Notes: generated by a model not told the origin, from the sequence alone. A stretch of 64,000 nt of DNA from Saprospiraceae bacterium (GCA_016710625.1 JADJVK010000001.1:1-64000), one strand, 5' to 3'. Positions 19,161 through 29,935 are shown, counted from the first letter of the stretch. Numbers and translations: made by a program.

Positions 19161-20773
19161 TATTTAACTTTCACCAAACAGACCACTTGCTGCAAGGCTC
19201 CATTTTGTAAACGGGCATAATAATTTCCAGAATTCAATTCTCCCAAATCACAATTGATCTCAAAACTCCCTGCATCATGATTTTGCTCATCCAAAAGTTG
19301 TTTTATCTCCCTTCCCCTATTATCAAAAATTTGAATTGAAGTTTGTCCTCCATCCGATTTGTATTTTATCGTAGTGGAACTTACAAATGGATTTGGAGAA
19401 TTGGTGATGTATTCAATTTGTGCTTTTTTTGCTAAGGCTTCCGCTTCTCCCGATCTATTACAAATATTATTTACCAATGGCAACAATTGGAAATTTCTAA
19501 GTAATAAATCATCTGTATTCGTTTGTGGCACACAGAACCAATCATGAAGCATCGTCGCATAAATGGATCTGAAATCGTATTGCATGGGCAAATTATCCTC
19601 CGTTTTCATATTCGAATTCAATATTACATTGTCGCCCAACACTCCAGAATTGACATTTTTGCCAAAAACAAACAAAGGAGCAGCCGTTCCATGATCCGTA
19701 CCATTGCTATTATTAGAGATTATTCTTCGTCCAAATTCAGAGAATGTCATTCCCATCACCCGATCATCCACTTTTAATAATGCCAAATCTTTTTGGAAAG
19801 CATCAATAGAAGTAGATAAAGTTCGCATCAAATTATTGTGTGCACCAATTGTATGATCTCCATTATCCACTTGATTTGCATGGGTATCAAATCCACTAAA
19901 TCCTACTAAATAAATTTTAGTTTTCAATCCTCCAGCAATCATTCTTGCCACTGCCTTTAGTTGATCTGCTAAATAATTATCATTTGGATATTTAACCATA
20001 TTTGTAACTCCATAAGCTGCATTACTCACAGCTGTTGTATGAGAGTTATACAATCGATACATATCTTTCAAAAACGAAAGATTTTCCCCATGTGGTGAAG
20101 AAGTGATAGGAGTATTTAACCCAGTAGGTAATTTGGGGAAATTATTTACATTATTCCCTCCTAAGTTATTAATCCTCCAAGTATCCATCCCCATTCCCAA
20201 AGCAAAGTTAGGACCTTGAAAAACTGGATTGGATAATGAACTCATCTGAATTGCCAGTGGATCTGGCATATCAGGATTTGGATAATTGTATGGAAAATTT
20301 GGGTATTCTTCGTCTAAAAATCTCCCAACCCAACCTGTTGTTAAAAATTCATCGCTATTGGATGCGGCACTCCAGATATCAGTTGATCTAAAATGAGAAA
20401 AATCTGGATTTGGATAACCAACACTTTGAATTATTTTCACCATCCCATCCTTATACATATTGTGCAATTCGGACAAACCTGGATGCAATCCTGTATTGGG
20501 ATGATTTGGTAAGGTGAGCACTTTGTTGGCAGGAATCATAATATTTGGACGTAAAACAGATAAAGAATCGTATTTATCCAACGGAATCACAGTGTTCAAA
20601 CCATCATTTCCACCAAACATTTGTACCAAAACCAGTACTTTATCATTTAATTCAGCATATTGAGCTAATTGTTGCACCATCGGGCTATTTGCCCATCCTT
20701 TCAGGTTCACATTTCCAACTATGACAGGTGCAGCTAAATATGGGATTGATTTTATAAATTTTCTTCTGTTCAT
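19160..20773 (-). CDS. DUF1501 family protein with T9SS sorting domain
   Basis: A 537-residue protein with an N-terminal twin-Arg-like start (MNRRKFIKSIP) as in many DUF1501 proteins, then the DUF1501 signature regions VLVQMFGGNDGLNTVIPLD and YPNPDFSHFRSTDIW, GFDTHANQ, and TEFGRR-like TFSEFGRRI. After about residue 455 is a T9SS C-terminal domain (SPNPFVSSTTIKY ... YYARLQNG ... VCLVKVK). DUF1501 proteins are sulfatase/alkaline-phosphatase-like but their substrate is not established. It follows the DUF1800 gene on the minus strand, the standard partner; the pair is conserved in Bacteroidota. Confidence 0.85.
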   Translation of the reverse strand: MNRRKFIKSIPYLAAPVIVGNVNLKGWANSPMVQQLAQYAELNDKVLVLVQMFGGNDGLNTVIPLDKYDSLSVLRPNIMIPANKVLTLPNHPNTGLHPGLSELHNMYKDGMVKIIQSVGYPNPDFSHFRSTDIWSAASNSDEFLTTGWVGRFLDEEYPNFPYNYPNPDMPDPLAIQMSSLSNPVFQGPNFALGMGMDTWRINNLGGNNVNNFPKLPTGLNTPITSSPHGENLSFLKDMYRLYNSHTTAVSNAAYGVTNMVKYPNDNYLADQLKAVARMIAGGLKTKIYLVGFSGFDTHANQVDNGDHTIGAHNNLMRTLSTSIDAFQKDLALLKVDDRVMGMTFSEFGRRIISNNSNGTDHGTAAPLFVFGKNVNSGVLGDNVILNSNMKTEDNLPMQYDFRSIYATMLHDWFCVPQTNTDDLLLRNFQLLPLVNNICNRSGEAEALAKKAQIEYITNSPNPFVSSTTIKYKSDGGQTSIQIFDNRGREIKQLLDEQNHDAGSFEINCDLGELNSGNYYARLQNGALQQVVCLVKVK

Positions 20774-20808
20774 TTTGACATTGATAATTTAAAGGTGTGA
20801 AAGGATGT

Positions 20809-22463
20809 TTACATTAATTGATAATCAGGTGAATTCAATAAATTTCCTAACAATCCTGAAAAACGGTAAATAATGTCATTTTTTATTGTCTGGTCATTTG
20901 GGTTGAGCAAATAATTATTCCACAGATTTGTCCAAATCTGGTCATTGGTGGATTTATATAACAAAAATTCGTTTTTCACCCTTATCCTATCCGCCTCTGG
21001 CACTTCTTTCGAAAGCAATTGCCAACACAATTCCTGTACAAGCTTTGTTGGATTGGAAGGCGTAGTAAACGAAGCAATATATTTTAACCAATCTGCCTTT
21101 ATATTTGGATAATGATAAAATCCACCCGGTGGGTTCTTACAAGCCGACATCACATATTCTCTCCAAGCCAGACTATCCGCAGTATCCAACATTTGTAATA
21201 CAAAGGTTGCTGATGATAAGCAGGCCAGCCAGCAACATTTGGCGGTGCCATCATATTTTGACCCATATAAGAGCAATGATCCACGATGCTTTGATGATTC
21301 CAAAAGTCTGCTTCACTTGGCAAATCTGTTTGGCAATAACTATATGTATCCTTTTTCTTTGCAATCAATTGAATTCCTAAAGTTCGGATAGAGCCAACTA
21401 ATAAATCAGTAGGGGATTTTATAACAGCGCCCATCACAGCTTCTTCGAAGAAGTGTTTGCTTAAAAATAATTTTTCTAAAACTGGTTTGAAATTATAATT
21501 ATTACTTCTGAAAATATCGGCTAAAGGGGTAATGATATTGGATTCAACGGTATCTGATATTTCTGATTGCACAAAAAATAAGTAGAGCTTTCTTACCACA
21601 TGTTTTGCGACCTCATTTTGGTCGAAAATCATATCAATCAATTCGGTAGTTTCTCCCTTTCCTAAGTCACCAGATTTTCCAGTAATTACCTTGTTATTAT
21701 AATATGCAGAAAAAACTTTATCATTAGAATCATGAGCCCATTTGTCAAAATAAAAGGTATTATTTGCCCAATCCACTCTCCATCCAGTGAGCACCTTTGC
21801 AGCGGCAATCACATCATCTTGAGTATAACCTGAGCCAGCACCTTTCCCCACACAAAACAATTCTTGCAATTCTCTTGCATAATTCTCATCGGGATTGTTT
21901 TTGTCATTGTAGTTCCCATTCAAATAGAGCAACATCCCAGGATCAGTGGTTACTTCTTTGATAAAATCTTTATAATTCCCTAATGCATATTTTCTATAAA
22001 GCATTTGGGTTTTATACACAAATCTTGCTTCTTGAACAGATTCCCAGCTGGTGGGCACCAAATTTTGAAGAAACAAAACCATTTTTTCGGTAATCCCCCT
22101 CCCTTGATTGATCATTAATTTCATCAACCAAACCCTCAAATATAAAAATCGATAATAATTGTAATTAGTATCATTTACGAAAGTATTTCCAACAGCAACG
22201 TAGGGGTCATCGTAATTACCATCTGCCCAAGTAGGCACCATTCTTACTGGAGGATTCGGCAATTTGTCTGAACGCAATAATTCTAAAACACTAAGATTCA
22301 GACCTCTAGATACAAATGCTTTAATATCTGCATTTTTAGCACCAAAGGTTGCCCGTTTTAATAAATGAGCTGCCTGTCGATAGGTAAATTGGCCGATATA
22401 TGGGTTTAGACTTGGAGCTGTGGTTCTTGGTTCTACTTTTGATTGTGTGACATTTGTACCCAT
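20809..22463 (-). pseudogene. DUF1800 family protein, broken by a -1 frameshift
   Basis: The N-terminal piece (22463 to 21150) has RQAAHLLKRATFGAKNADI and ENYARELQELFCVGKG, the DUF1800 hallmarks, and GWPAYHQQPLYYK. In that frame it ends in a short nonsense tail. The C-terminal piece continues in another frame from LDTADSLAWREYVMS to a stop at 20809. Adding one base near the TTT at 21192-21194 (AAA on the coding strand) restores a single 551-residue protein that reads YYK(M)LDTADSLAW. DUF1800 function is unknown; it is normally partnered by DUF1501, as here (gap 35 bases). Sequence error or real loss both fit. Confidence 0.8.
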
Positions 22464-22498
22464 TCAATAAAATATGTTTACTTTCAAAATAATCTTTA

Positions 22499-22506
22499 CA
22501 AAGATA
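22499..22506 (-). promoter_or_regulatory. -7 promoter box TATCTTTG (minus strand) of the DUF1800/DUF1501 genes
   Basis: Exact TAnnTTTG on the minus strand, 35 bases upstream of the ATG at 22463. Confidence 0.5.
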
Positions 22507-22598
22507 TTGTTACGAATAGTCAAAAGCAATAGATAATTAATTTATTATCAAATATTAACAAAATAGAGTTTGTAATTTTTAAAAATTGAAATATAAAG

Positions 22599-22630
22599 TT
22601 TGCCTATTCCATAAAATTTTAATACTTTTA
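22599..22630 (+). promoter_or_regulatory. Possible -33/-7 promoter of the SBBP/Ig-repeat gene
   Basis: TTTG at 22599-22602, a 20-base spacer and TACTTTTA at 22623-22630 (one mismatch to TAnnTTTG), placing transcription about 65 bases before the ATG at 22702. Confidence 0.35.
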
Positions 22631-22701
22631 CACACTTACATTTAAGACTATATTTAAAAATTCCATTGAGCAGATTTGTTATTTTTACAATTTCCTATGT
22701 T

Positions 22702-25700
22702 ATGAAAAAAAAATTTATCACCATCCTTTTTTTATCGATTATTTTAAATTACGGTTTCAGTCAGAATAATTTAAATAATTTTAATTTTATTGAAAACAAA
22801 GGGCAAATCATGGATCAATTTGGTCATCCAAATGATCAAGTACTATTCATTGCTAATTTACCTAACTTAAAAGTAACTTTACGAAAGGAAGGATTTTCAT
22901 ATGAAGTTACAAAATCTATAGAAAAGCAATCTTTGAAAAATGAACCCATTAAAAGAAAAGCTCACCAAATAGAGACTTCGAGAATTGATTTTAAGATGGG
23001 AAAAATCGACCATATTTCAAAAGAAAATGAAGCACCATATATTTCAAACTACATTACAAATAACATTGAAATTACAGGTGTAAAATCCTTTCAAACAATT
23101 AAATACAACAATGTTTGGCACAATATTGATATTGAATTTAATATTATTGAATCTCCAATTCCCCAATTTAAATATAATTTTATACTTCATAATGGAGCAA
23201 ATTTGGATGACATACGATTTAATATCAATGCTGACAAACTTCCATTTTTAGAAAATAGTCGATTAAAAATAAACACTCCATATGGAATTATTGAGGAAAA
23301 AATCCCTGAAAGCTATGTTCTGGACAATACCTCAAGATCAAAATCTCCAATCCAAGTGAACTATAAAATTATACACAATAATACCATTGGTCTTGATTTG
23401 CCCAATAAAGAAATTCTAGATTTATCAGCAGGAAAAACTCTTATAATAGACCCAACGCCAGATTTGTTGTGGGGAACTTATGTAGGTGGAAACAACATTG
23501 ATATTGGAAATAGCATTGCCACAGATGCAAATGGAAACATCTATATGGCAGGAGTAACAGCCTCTTCTAATAACATTTCCACAATCGGCGTATTTCAAAA
23601 TGCCATACAGGCATTTGCTGATGGTTTCGTAGTGAAATTTAACTCAAATGGCGGTAGGCTTTGGGGAACATATTATGGCGGAAATGATGCGACATTTATC
23701 AATAAAGTGGTATCAGATAATGCTGGCGGTGCTTTTATATTAGGAGATACCTATGCTACCAGCAATATTTCATCTACCCCTACTCACCAACCAGCTCATG
23801 GAAATGCAGGTGGAATTGATTGTTTCTTAGCAAGACTCAATGCTAGTGGGGGAAGACTTTGGGGAACTTTTTATGGTGGAATCGATGATGATTATTCTTA
23901 TGGATTATCTTCTGATGCAACTAGTGTTTATATAGTAGGAGAAACAGCTTCAAATAATAATATTTCTACCACCGGAAGTCATAAAGCAGCTATTACAGGA
24001 GGTACGGATGGTTTTATTGCTAAATTCAATTATGCTGGAAATAGACAATGGGGAACTTATTTTGGTGGCGACGGAGGTGATGCAGTAAAAGGGGTTGCTG
24101 TTGACAAAAATGGCAATGTTTGCATCGGGGGAACTACAAACTCTATTGCTGGAATTTCCACTCCAAATACACACCAAACTGCTATTAGTTCCGATAATGA
24201 TGGATTTGTAGCAAAATTCAATAATGCAGGAGTCAGACAATGGGGAACCTATTATGGTGGGACTAATTTGGATAATATTACAAATGTAAGTGTAGATACT
24301 GCTGGTAACGTACTTTGCTCTGGAAGCACACAGTCAACCGCTGGAATATCATCCCCATGTGTTCATCAGTATTATGCCCCTGCTTACATTTCAGCTTCTG
24401 AAGCTCCTTTTTTAATAAATATAAATGGACAAACGGGAAAAAGAAATTGGGGAACTTATTTTGGACCAGAAAGTACAATTATTAATACCATAAAAGGGGA
24501 TAAAAAAGGAAATGTCTATTTTGGCGGTCAAGCTTTCAATACTGGTATTGGAACTACAGGAGCATTCAAACTAAATATTACGGGGGAATCAGATGGTTTT
24601 ATTGCAAAAATAAACTCAAACGGACTATTGGAATGGGGGTCTTATTATGGTGGAGATGGTGATGTTGATGAAGTTAATGATATATTTGTAGATGCTACCA
24701 ATCAATTATTTTTAACAGGGAGTACCTCTTCTACAAACAATATCGCTACAACAGGAGCTTTTCAAATATTAAATGGAGGAAATCCTGTGGATGCCTTTAT
24801 TTCAAAATTAAAAGATAATTCTATCAACTCAAAAGTTCCAGCTGTAATTACATCTACCGTTTCTATTATTACTGGCTCTTGTCTTGGTGTTGCATCTGGA
24901 AAAGCTATTGTCCAAGGAGGCGGTGGCATTCTTCCTTATACTTATTTATGGTCGAATGGAGAAACTTCTGCCAGTGCAAATGCCTTACCGAATGGAAATG
25001 TCTCTGTTACAGTCAGTGATGCAAATGGTTGTTTCTCAGTCAGTACTGTTACAATCCCTTCATTACCAACACCTACTGCATATGCAGGACCTGATGTAAC
25101 TATTTGCAGTGGTTCAACTGCAAATTTGAATGCAACTGGTGGAGGAACATATCTTTGGAGCAATGGACCAAATACGGCAGCCAACCCTGTTCAACCAACT
25201 GTTTTAACTAGTTATAGAGTTACTGTTACTGGCCAAAATGGTTGTTATTCGGTAGATACAGTTGTTGTGAGAATCAACCAAGTGCCTGTCGCTAATGCAG
25301 GAGTGGATACTACAGTCTGTCAAGGTAGAAGTGCAAGGTTGAGAGCAACAGGCGGAGGAACGTATAAATGGAGTACAAATCAAACTGTTCAAGAAATCAT
25401 TGTAACACCTACTATAACAACCACTTATACCGTAACTGTTACAGCAACCAATACTTGTACTGCAACAGATGTGGTTGTGGTAAATGTTATTCCAATTCCT
25501 AAAGCAAATGCAGGAACCAATAAAATATTATGTATCGGCAGTTCGGTTAATTTAATTGCAACTGGTGGTACAAATTATGTATGGAATAATGGAAATACAA
25601 ATGACACCATCAATGTATCCCCCACAGTCACAACAAATTATATCGTAACTGTTTCTACAGGTAGCTGTTTTGCTATGGATACAGTTTTAGTAGAAGTTAT

Positions 25701-27681
25701 TCCATTGCCAAAAGCAAATGCAGGTTTTGACCAATCAATTTGTACTGGAAATGAGGCAACTTTGGTCGCTACAGGTGGTTCCAATTATTTGTGGAATACT
25801 GGAGATAATACCGCCACTATAAAAGTAAAACCCACTGTAACAAGTAGTTATGTGGTAACAGTTTATAGTGCCAACGGTTGTAAGAATACGGATACAGTAG
25901 TGGTAAAAGTAAATCCCCTTCCAGAAGCAAAGGCTGGTTTGAGTTTTTCTGTTTGTCAAGGGATTCCATTCCAACTAAAAGCTAGTGGTGGTACCAATTA
26001 CGAATGGAGCAATGGAGCAAAGACAGATACTACAACGATAATCGAAAATTCTTTTGGCATCAAAAATTACACAGTAACCGTTAGTGACGGAAATGGTTGT
26101 TCTGCAAGTGACCAAATATCAGTAAATATCCAAAGTTCACCAGTAGTGAATCTAGTATCTGAATCCAGTATTTGTAATGGACAAAATATAACTTTAACAG
26201 CAAGCAGCAATTCTTCTAATTTTTTATGGAATACTGGGGCAACAACTAATTCTATCACAATTACTCCTTTAACTACTACTAATTATTCATTAACTGTAAC
26301 AGGTGCAAATGGTTGTTTTACAGTTGTTAATTCAAATGTAATTGTAAACCAAACTCCGATTGCTGATGCAGGTATGGATCAAAGAATTTGTTTAGGGAGC
26401 ACAGCAAATCTTAAAGCTAGTGGGGGAATTAATTATCTTTGGAGCAATGGAGAAAAGACAGCTGATATTACTGTATCTCCAACCTCTAATACAAAATATT
26501 ATGTTACTGTCTCCAATGGAAATTGTTCCAATGTAGATTCAGTTCAAGTAAGTATAAATGCTTTACCGATAGCAAATGCCGGTACTGATCAAACCATTTG
26601 TAAAGGAACTTCCACTCAGTTGGTTGCAACTGGAGGAACAAATTATAAATGGAGTGATGGAAACACCTCCAATCCAATTACTATTTCTCCTACAATAACT
26701 ACCACTTATATTGTTACTGTAACTGATTTGGTCGGTTGTTCTGCAATTGATTCAGTAAAAATAACTGTCAACAACCTGCCACCTGCAAATGCTGGTGCTG
26801 ACCAAACCATTTGTAAAGGTGCTACTATAAAATTAACAGCTTCAGGAGGAGCAAATTACAACTGGAGTAATGGAGTAAATAGCTCTGAAAACACGGTTAC
26901 GCCTACTGTTACAAGTACTTATATCGTAACTGTTACGGATGCAAATGGTTGTAAAGCAACTGATTCAGTTAAAGTGGTAGTCAATCCGCTGCCTGTTGCA
27001 AATGCTGGAGTTGACCAATCTATTTGTAATGGAACTGTAACAAAATTGAAGGCAATTGGCGGTAATATTTATTTATGGAGCAATGGAGGAGCTACGGATG
27101 AAATTACAATTAACCCTACTGCAACCACTACATATATCGTTATTGTTACGGATATAAATGGCTGTAAAGCAAGTGATTCTGTAGTAGTTACAGTAAATCC
27201 ATTGCCAATTGTAAATTTAGGTCTTGATACATTAAAAATTCCTGTAGGACAAACAGCGACATTGGATGCTGCGAATATTGGAAGTATTTATAAATGGTCC
27301 AATGGAGCTACCACTCAGAAAATCGTCGTAATCGAGCCTAGTAACCAATATTGTGTGACGGTCACCAATAATTTTGGTTGTCAAGCAACAGATTGTATTT
27401 ATGTAAAATTCACCCCAAATGCGATTCAAGAAATTGATAATTGGGCAGCAAAAGTTTATCCAAATCCTGCCAATTCAGTTGTAAATATTTCGGGTAGCCG
27501 ATTTTTAGAAAATGCTCAAATTCAACTATTTACAATGGAGGGAAAACAAATATTGACGAAAACTTTTTCTGGCGATTCAATATCAATTGATATTAATGAA
27601 TTTCCAAATGGCAGTTATCAAATAATATTAAAGGAAAAAGAGAAAACGAATCGATATTCACTTTTGATACAAAAAAATTAA
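22702..27681 (+). CDS. Giant secreted T9SS protein: DUF7948-like head, SBBP propeller, Ig-like repeats
   Basis: About 1659 residues from ATG 22702 (a TTG twelve codons up has no signal peptide in front). Signal peptide ends NYGFSQ. Residues about 20-250 are the N-terminal domain usually found before SBBP repeats (FNFIENKGQ ... NVWHNIDIEF); residues about 250-715 hold six to seven SBBP-type blades (WGTYYGG..D..., DGFVAKFN). Then come one SprB-like unit and about eleven Ig-like repeats of about 80 residues, each beginning like LPxANAGxDQTICKG and centred on YLWSNG. The last 80 residues are a T9SS type A domain (VYPNPANSVVNISG). It is a surface or released adhesin-type protein; binding partner unknown. 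Confidence 0.85.
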   Translation: MKKKFITILFLSIILNYGFSQNNLNNFNFIENKGQIMDQFGHPNDQVLFIANLPNLKVTLRKEGFSYEVTKSIEKQSLKNEPIKRKAHQIETSRIDFKMGKIDHISKENEAPYISNYITNNIEITGVKSFQTIKYNNVWHNIDIEFNIIESPIPQFKYNFILHNGANLDDIRFNINADKLPFLENSRLKINTPYGIIEEKIPESYVLDNTSRSKSPIQVNYKIIHNNTIGLDLPNKEILDLSAGKTLIIDPTPDLLWGTYVGGNNIDIGNSIATDANGNIYMAGVTASSNNISTIGVFQNAIQAFADGFVVKFNSNGGRLWGTYYGGNDATFINKVVSDNAGGAFILGDTYATSNISSTPTHQPAHGNAGGIDCFLARLNASGGRLWGTFYGGIDDDYSYGLSSDATSVYIVGETASNNNISTTGSHKAAITGGTDGFIAKFNYAGNRQWGTYFGGDGGDAVKGVAVDKNGNVCIGGTTNSIAGISTPNTHQTAISSDNDGFVAKFNNAGVRQWGTYYGGTNLDNITNVSVDTAGNVLCSGSTQSTAGISSPCVHQYYAPAYISASEAPFLININGQTGKRNWGTYFGPESTIINTIKGDKKGNVYFGGQAFNTGIGTTGAFKLNITGESDGFIAKINSNGLLEWGSYYGGDGDVDEVNDIFVDATNQLFLTGSTSSTNNIATTGAFQILNGGNPVDAFISKLKDNSINSKVPAVITSTVSIITGSCLGVASGKAIVQGGGGILPYTYLWSNGETSASANALPNGNVSVTVSDANGCFSVSTVTIPSLPTPTAYAGPDVTICSGSTANLNATGGGTYLWSNGPNTAANPVQPTVLTSYRVTVTGQNGCYSVDTVVVRINQVPVANAGVDTTVCQGRSARLRATGGGTYKWSTNQTVQEIIVTPTITTTYTVTVTATNTCTATDVVVVNVIPIPKANAGTNKILCIGSSVNLIATGGTNYVWNNGNTNDTINVSPTVTTNYIVTVSTGSCFAMDTVLVEVIPLPKANAGFDQSICTGNEATLVATGGSNYLWNTGDNTATIKVKPTVTSSYVVTVYSANGCKNTDTVVVKVNPLPEAKAGLSFSVCQGIPFQLKASGGTNYEWSNGAKTDTTTIIENSFGIKNYTVTVSDGNGCSASDQISVNIQSSPVVNLVSESSICNGQNITLTASSNSSNFLWNTGATTNSITITPLTTTNYSLTVTGANGCFTVVNSNVIVNQTPIADAGMDQRICLGSTANLKASGGINYLWSNGEKTADITVSPTSNTKYYVTVSNGNCSNVDSVQVSINALPIANAGTDQTICKGTSTQLVATGGTNYKWSDGNTSNPITISPTITTTYIVTVTDLVGCSAIDSVKITVNNLPPANAGADQTICKGATIKLTASGGANYNWSNGVNSSENTVTPTVTSTYIVTVTDANGCKATDSVKVVVNPLPVANAGVDQSICNGTVTKLKAIGGNIYLWSNGGATDEITINPTATTTYIVIVTDINGCKASDSVVVTVNPLPIVNLGLDTLKIPVGQTATLDAANIGSIYKWSNGATTQKIVVIEPSNQYCVTVTNNFGCQATDCIYVKFTPNAIQEIDNWAAKVYPNPANSVVNISGSRFLENAQIQLFTMEGKQILTKTFSGDSISIDINEFPNGSYQIILKEKEKTNRYSLLIQKN
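25075..27230 (+). repeat. About eleven tandem Ig-like protein repeats
   Basis: Inside the giant gene, units of about 240 bases encode the pattern PxANAGxDxxIC...ATGGxxYxWSNG. The units differ enough that they are diverged domain repeats, not recent DNA duplications. Repeats 8 and 9 share TDQTICKG/ADQTICKG and are the most alike. Confidence 0.75.
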
Positions 27682-27684
27682 AGT

Positions 27685-27724
27685 AAAAAGACCGTTTGAG
27701 CTAGATTCAAACGGTCTTTTTTTT
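27685..27724 (+). terminator. Intrinsic terminator after the SBBP/Ig-repeat gene
   Basis: Perfect 10-bp stem GACCGTTTGA / TCAAACGGTC (27690-27699, 27707-27716), 7-base loop, then eight Ts. Confidence 0.9.
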
Positions 27725-27893
27725 AAAAAAAACCTTTTTTGTCGAGCAAAATTTTAATTTGATATAAGATTTAAATGAATTAAAAAAAATTATCCTTAAT
27801 TTCAACTTTGATTAATTTTTGCTTCTTTTTTCAATTAAAATTAAGTTTAAAATCGTTCACCAAATTTCAACTTTTTAATAAAAATACATTCAT

Positions 27894-28817
27894 ATGATAA
27901 ACGTTACTTTAATAATTGTCATCATTGCTTTTTTTGTAATAGCAGGAGCATTTGTAAGTGTACAACAAGGAACCATAGCTGTTGTAACTATTTTTGGAAA
28001 ATATAGCCGTTTGCTACGACCTGGGTTGAACTTTAGAGTTCCTTTTATTGAATTGATCTATAAAAGAATTTCAATACAAAACAGATCTGTAGAGCTTGAA
28101 TTTCAAGCAATTACAAACGATCAAGCCAATGTTCATTTCAAAGCAATGTTGCTATTTGCAGTGGTGGACCAAATGGAGGAAACCATCAAAAGTGTAGCTT
28201 TTAAGTTTGTGGATGAAAGAAATTTCATGCAAGCATTGATAAGAACAGTAGAAGGATCCATCAGAAGTTTTGTTGCGACGAAACGCCAATCTGAAATATT
28301 ATCCTTGAGAAAAGAAATCATAGATGATGTAAAATTGCATTTAGACACCACATTGGAAACTTGGGGCTATCATTTGATTGATTTACAATTAAATGACATC
28401 TCCTTTGACCAAGAGGTAACAAAATCTATGGCAAAAGTAGTGGCTTCACAAAATTTATTAGCTGCTGCAGAAAATGAGGGACAAGCCTTATTGATCACCA
28501 AGACAAAAGCAGCTGAAGCAGAAGGAAATTCAATCAAAATCGCTGCAACAGCTGAAAGAGAAGCTGCTCAACTTAGAGGGCAAGGTGTGGCATTATTTAG
28601 GGAAGAAGTGGCTAAAGGTATGAGTATGGCTGCCGAAGAAATGAAACAAGCCAATTTGGATACAAATGTGATTTTATTTAGTATGTGGACAGAGGCGATA
28701 AAAAACTTTGCAGAATTGGGCAAAGGGAATGTTATTTTCTTAGATGGCAGTAGCGATGGCATGCAAAAAACGATGTCTCAAATTATGGGATTGATGGAAA
28801 TGAATAAAAAGCAATAA
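27894..28817 (+). CDS. SPFH-domain (stomatin/prohibitin-like) membrane protein
   Basis: A 307-residue protein: N-terminal membrane anchor (residues 3-24), then the SPFH domain (VQQGTIAVVTIFGKYSRLLRPGLNFRVPF, in part; VDERNFMQALIRTVEGSIR), then a coiled, Ala/Glu-rich region (TKAAEAEGN, AATAERE) up to about residue 250. SPFH proteins form ring-like scaffolds in membranes and organise microdomains. It overlaps by one base with the downstream acyltransferase (TAATG), so the two are translationally coupled, which is not a common pairing. Confidence 0.85.
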   Translation: MINVTLIIVIIAFFVIAGAFVSVQQGTIAVVTIFGKYSRLLRPGLNFRVPFIELIYKRISIQNRSVELEFQAITNDQANVHFKAMLLFAVVDQMEETIKSVAFKFVDERNFMQALIRTVEGSIRSFVATKRQSEILSLRKEIIDDVKLHLDTTLETWGYHLIDLQLNDISFDQEVTKSMAKVVASQNLLAAAENEGQALLITKTKAAEAEGNSIKIAATAEREAAQLRGQGVALFREEVAKGMSMAAEEMKQANLDTNVILFSMWTEAIKNFAELGKGNVIFLDGSSDGMQKTMSQIMGLMEMNKKQ

Positions 28818-29935
28818 TGAAACAAGCTTCTTCTACAAAGAATAGGCTAATATCAATAGATACTTTCAGAGGTTTCACCATCTTGACGATGATTTTAGTG
28901 AATACCCCTGGAAGTTGGTCTTCCGTTTATCCCCCTTTACTGCATGCTGATTGGCATGGTTTTACAATTGCAGACTATGTTTTTCCAGCATTCGTTTTCA
29001 TTTCTGGCGTTTCGATGTATTTTTCATTTAAGCACTATAATGGATTAACGAAGGAGCTGAATGCGAAACTTTTGAAAAGGATCTTTTGGATTTTTGCTAT
29101 TGGACTAATGCTCAATGCCTTTCCTTTTTTCAACAAAGATTATCATCAGTTGAGAATTATGGGTGTATTGCAACGAACAGCACTAGCCTATGGTTTGGGA
29201 GCTTATGCTTGCATTTTACTTACCAAAAGGCAACTTATTTATCTTTCTTCAGCAGTTTTACTAGGTTATTGGTTCATTTTGTGGCAGTTTGGAGGAGCAA
29301 ATCCCTATAGTCTGAACGATAATATTTGTGCGAAAATTGATAATTGGATCATTGGGGAAAACCATTTATGGCATGGAAAAGGGATTCCTTTCGATCCGGA
29401 AGGGCTATTAAGTACCCTTCCAGCTACCATCAGCCTTATTTTAGGATATTTGATTGGTTCTCTATTCGAAAATAAAAATAAATTAGATTTAATCAAACAG
29501 ATGATTCCTTTAGGGCTAGTCTGCCTTTTTATTGGATTTCTTTGGAACTTTCTTTTACCCATCAACAAACCACTTTGGACGAGTTCCTATGTGGTTTATA
29601 CCACTGGAATCAATTGTATTTTATTGGCATTATTTATTTGGATTTTGGATATAAAAAGCCAAACATGGTTTTCAAAACCATTTATTGTGTATGGCATCAA
29701 TCCACTTTTAGCCTTCATTATATCTGGAATTTTAGTAAAAATCTCCTTTTTATTTCAAATGGGTATAGATGCATCAGGCAAACCCATCACCTTGTATAAA
29801 TGGATTTATGAAAATTGGTATGTTCCGATTTGGGGAAATTTGAATGGCTCTTTGATGTTTGCCATATCATTTATTATTCTTTGCTGGCTACTTTTATATC
29901 TTGCTTATAAAAAAAGATGGATTTTGAAAGTATAG
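28817..29935 (+). CDS. HGSNAT/DUF5009-type transmembrane acyltransferase
   Basis: A 372-residue polytopic protein with about ten membrane segments. The start has RLISIDTFRGFTILTMILVNTPG, then HADWHGFTIADYVFPAFVFISGVSM, the pattern of heparan-alpha-glucosaminide N-acetyltransferase-like (NagX/DUF5009) proteins with the key His in HADWHG. It is expected to transfer an acetyl group from cytoplasmic acetyl-CoA to an extracytoplasmic amino sugar. The last segment and C-terminal YKKRW are intact. Confidence 0.8.
   Translation: MKQASSTKNRLISIDTFRGFTILTMILVNTPGSWSSVYPPLLHADWHGFTIADYVFPAFVFISGVSMYFSFKHYNGLTKELNAKLLKRIFWIFAIGLMLNAFPFFNKDYHQLRIMGVLQRTALAYGLGAYACILLTKRQLIYLSSAVLLGYWFILWQFGGANPYSLNDNICAKIDNWIIGENHLWHGKGIPFDPEGLLSTLPATISLILGYLIGSLFENKNKLDLIKQMIPLGLVCLFIGFLWNFLLPINKPLWTSSYVVYTTGINCILLALFIWILDIKSQTWFSKPFIVYGINPLLAFIISGILVKISFLFQMGIDASGKPITLYKWIYENWYVPIWGNLNGSLMFAISFIILCWLLLYLAYKKRWILKV

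Noticed and set aside
21192..21194. Programmed frameshift in DUF1800
   Set aside because: Only three As on the coding strand and no slippery heptamer or clear downstream pseudoknot; sequence error or decay is simpler.
20809..21303. Independent 164-residue gene
   Set aside because: Its first 35 or so residues are out of frame with the DUF1800 gene and the rest continues it after the frameshift.
25075..27230. CRISPR-like or tandem DNA repeats
   Set aside because: The similarity is at protein domain level (Ig-like repeats of about 80 residues) with varied DNA, and no equal spacers.
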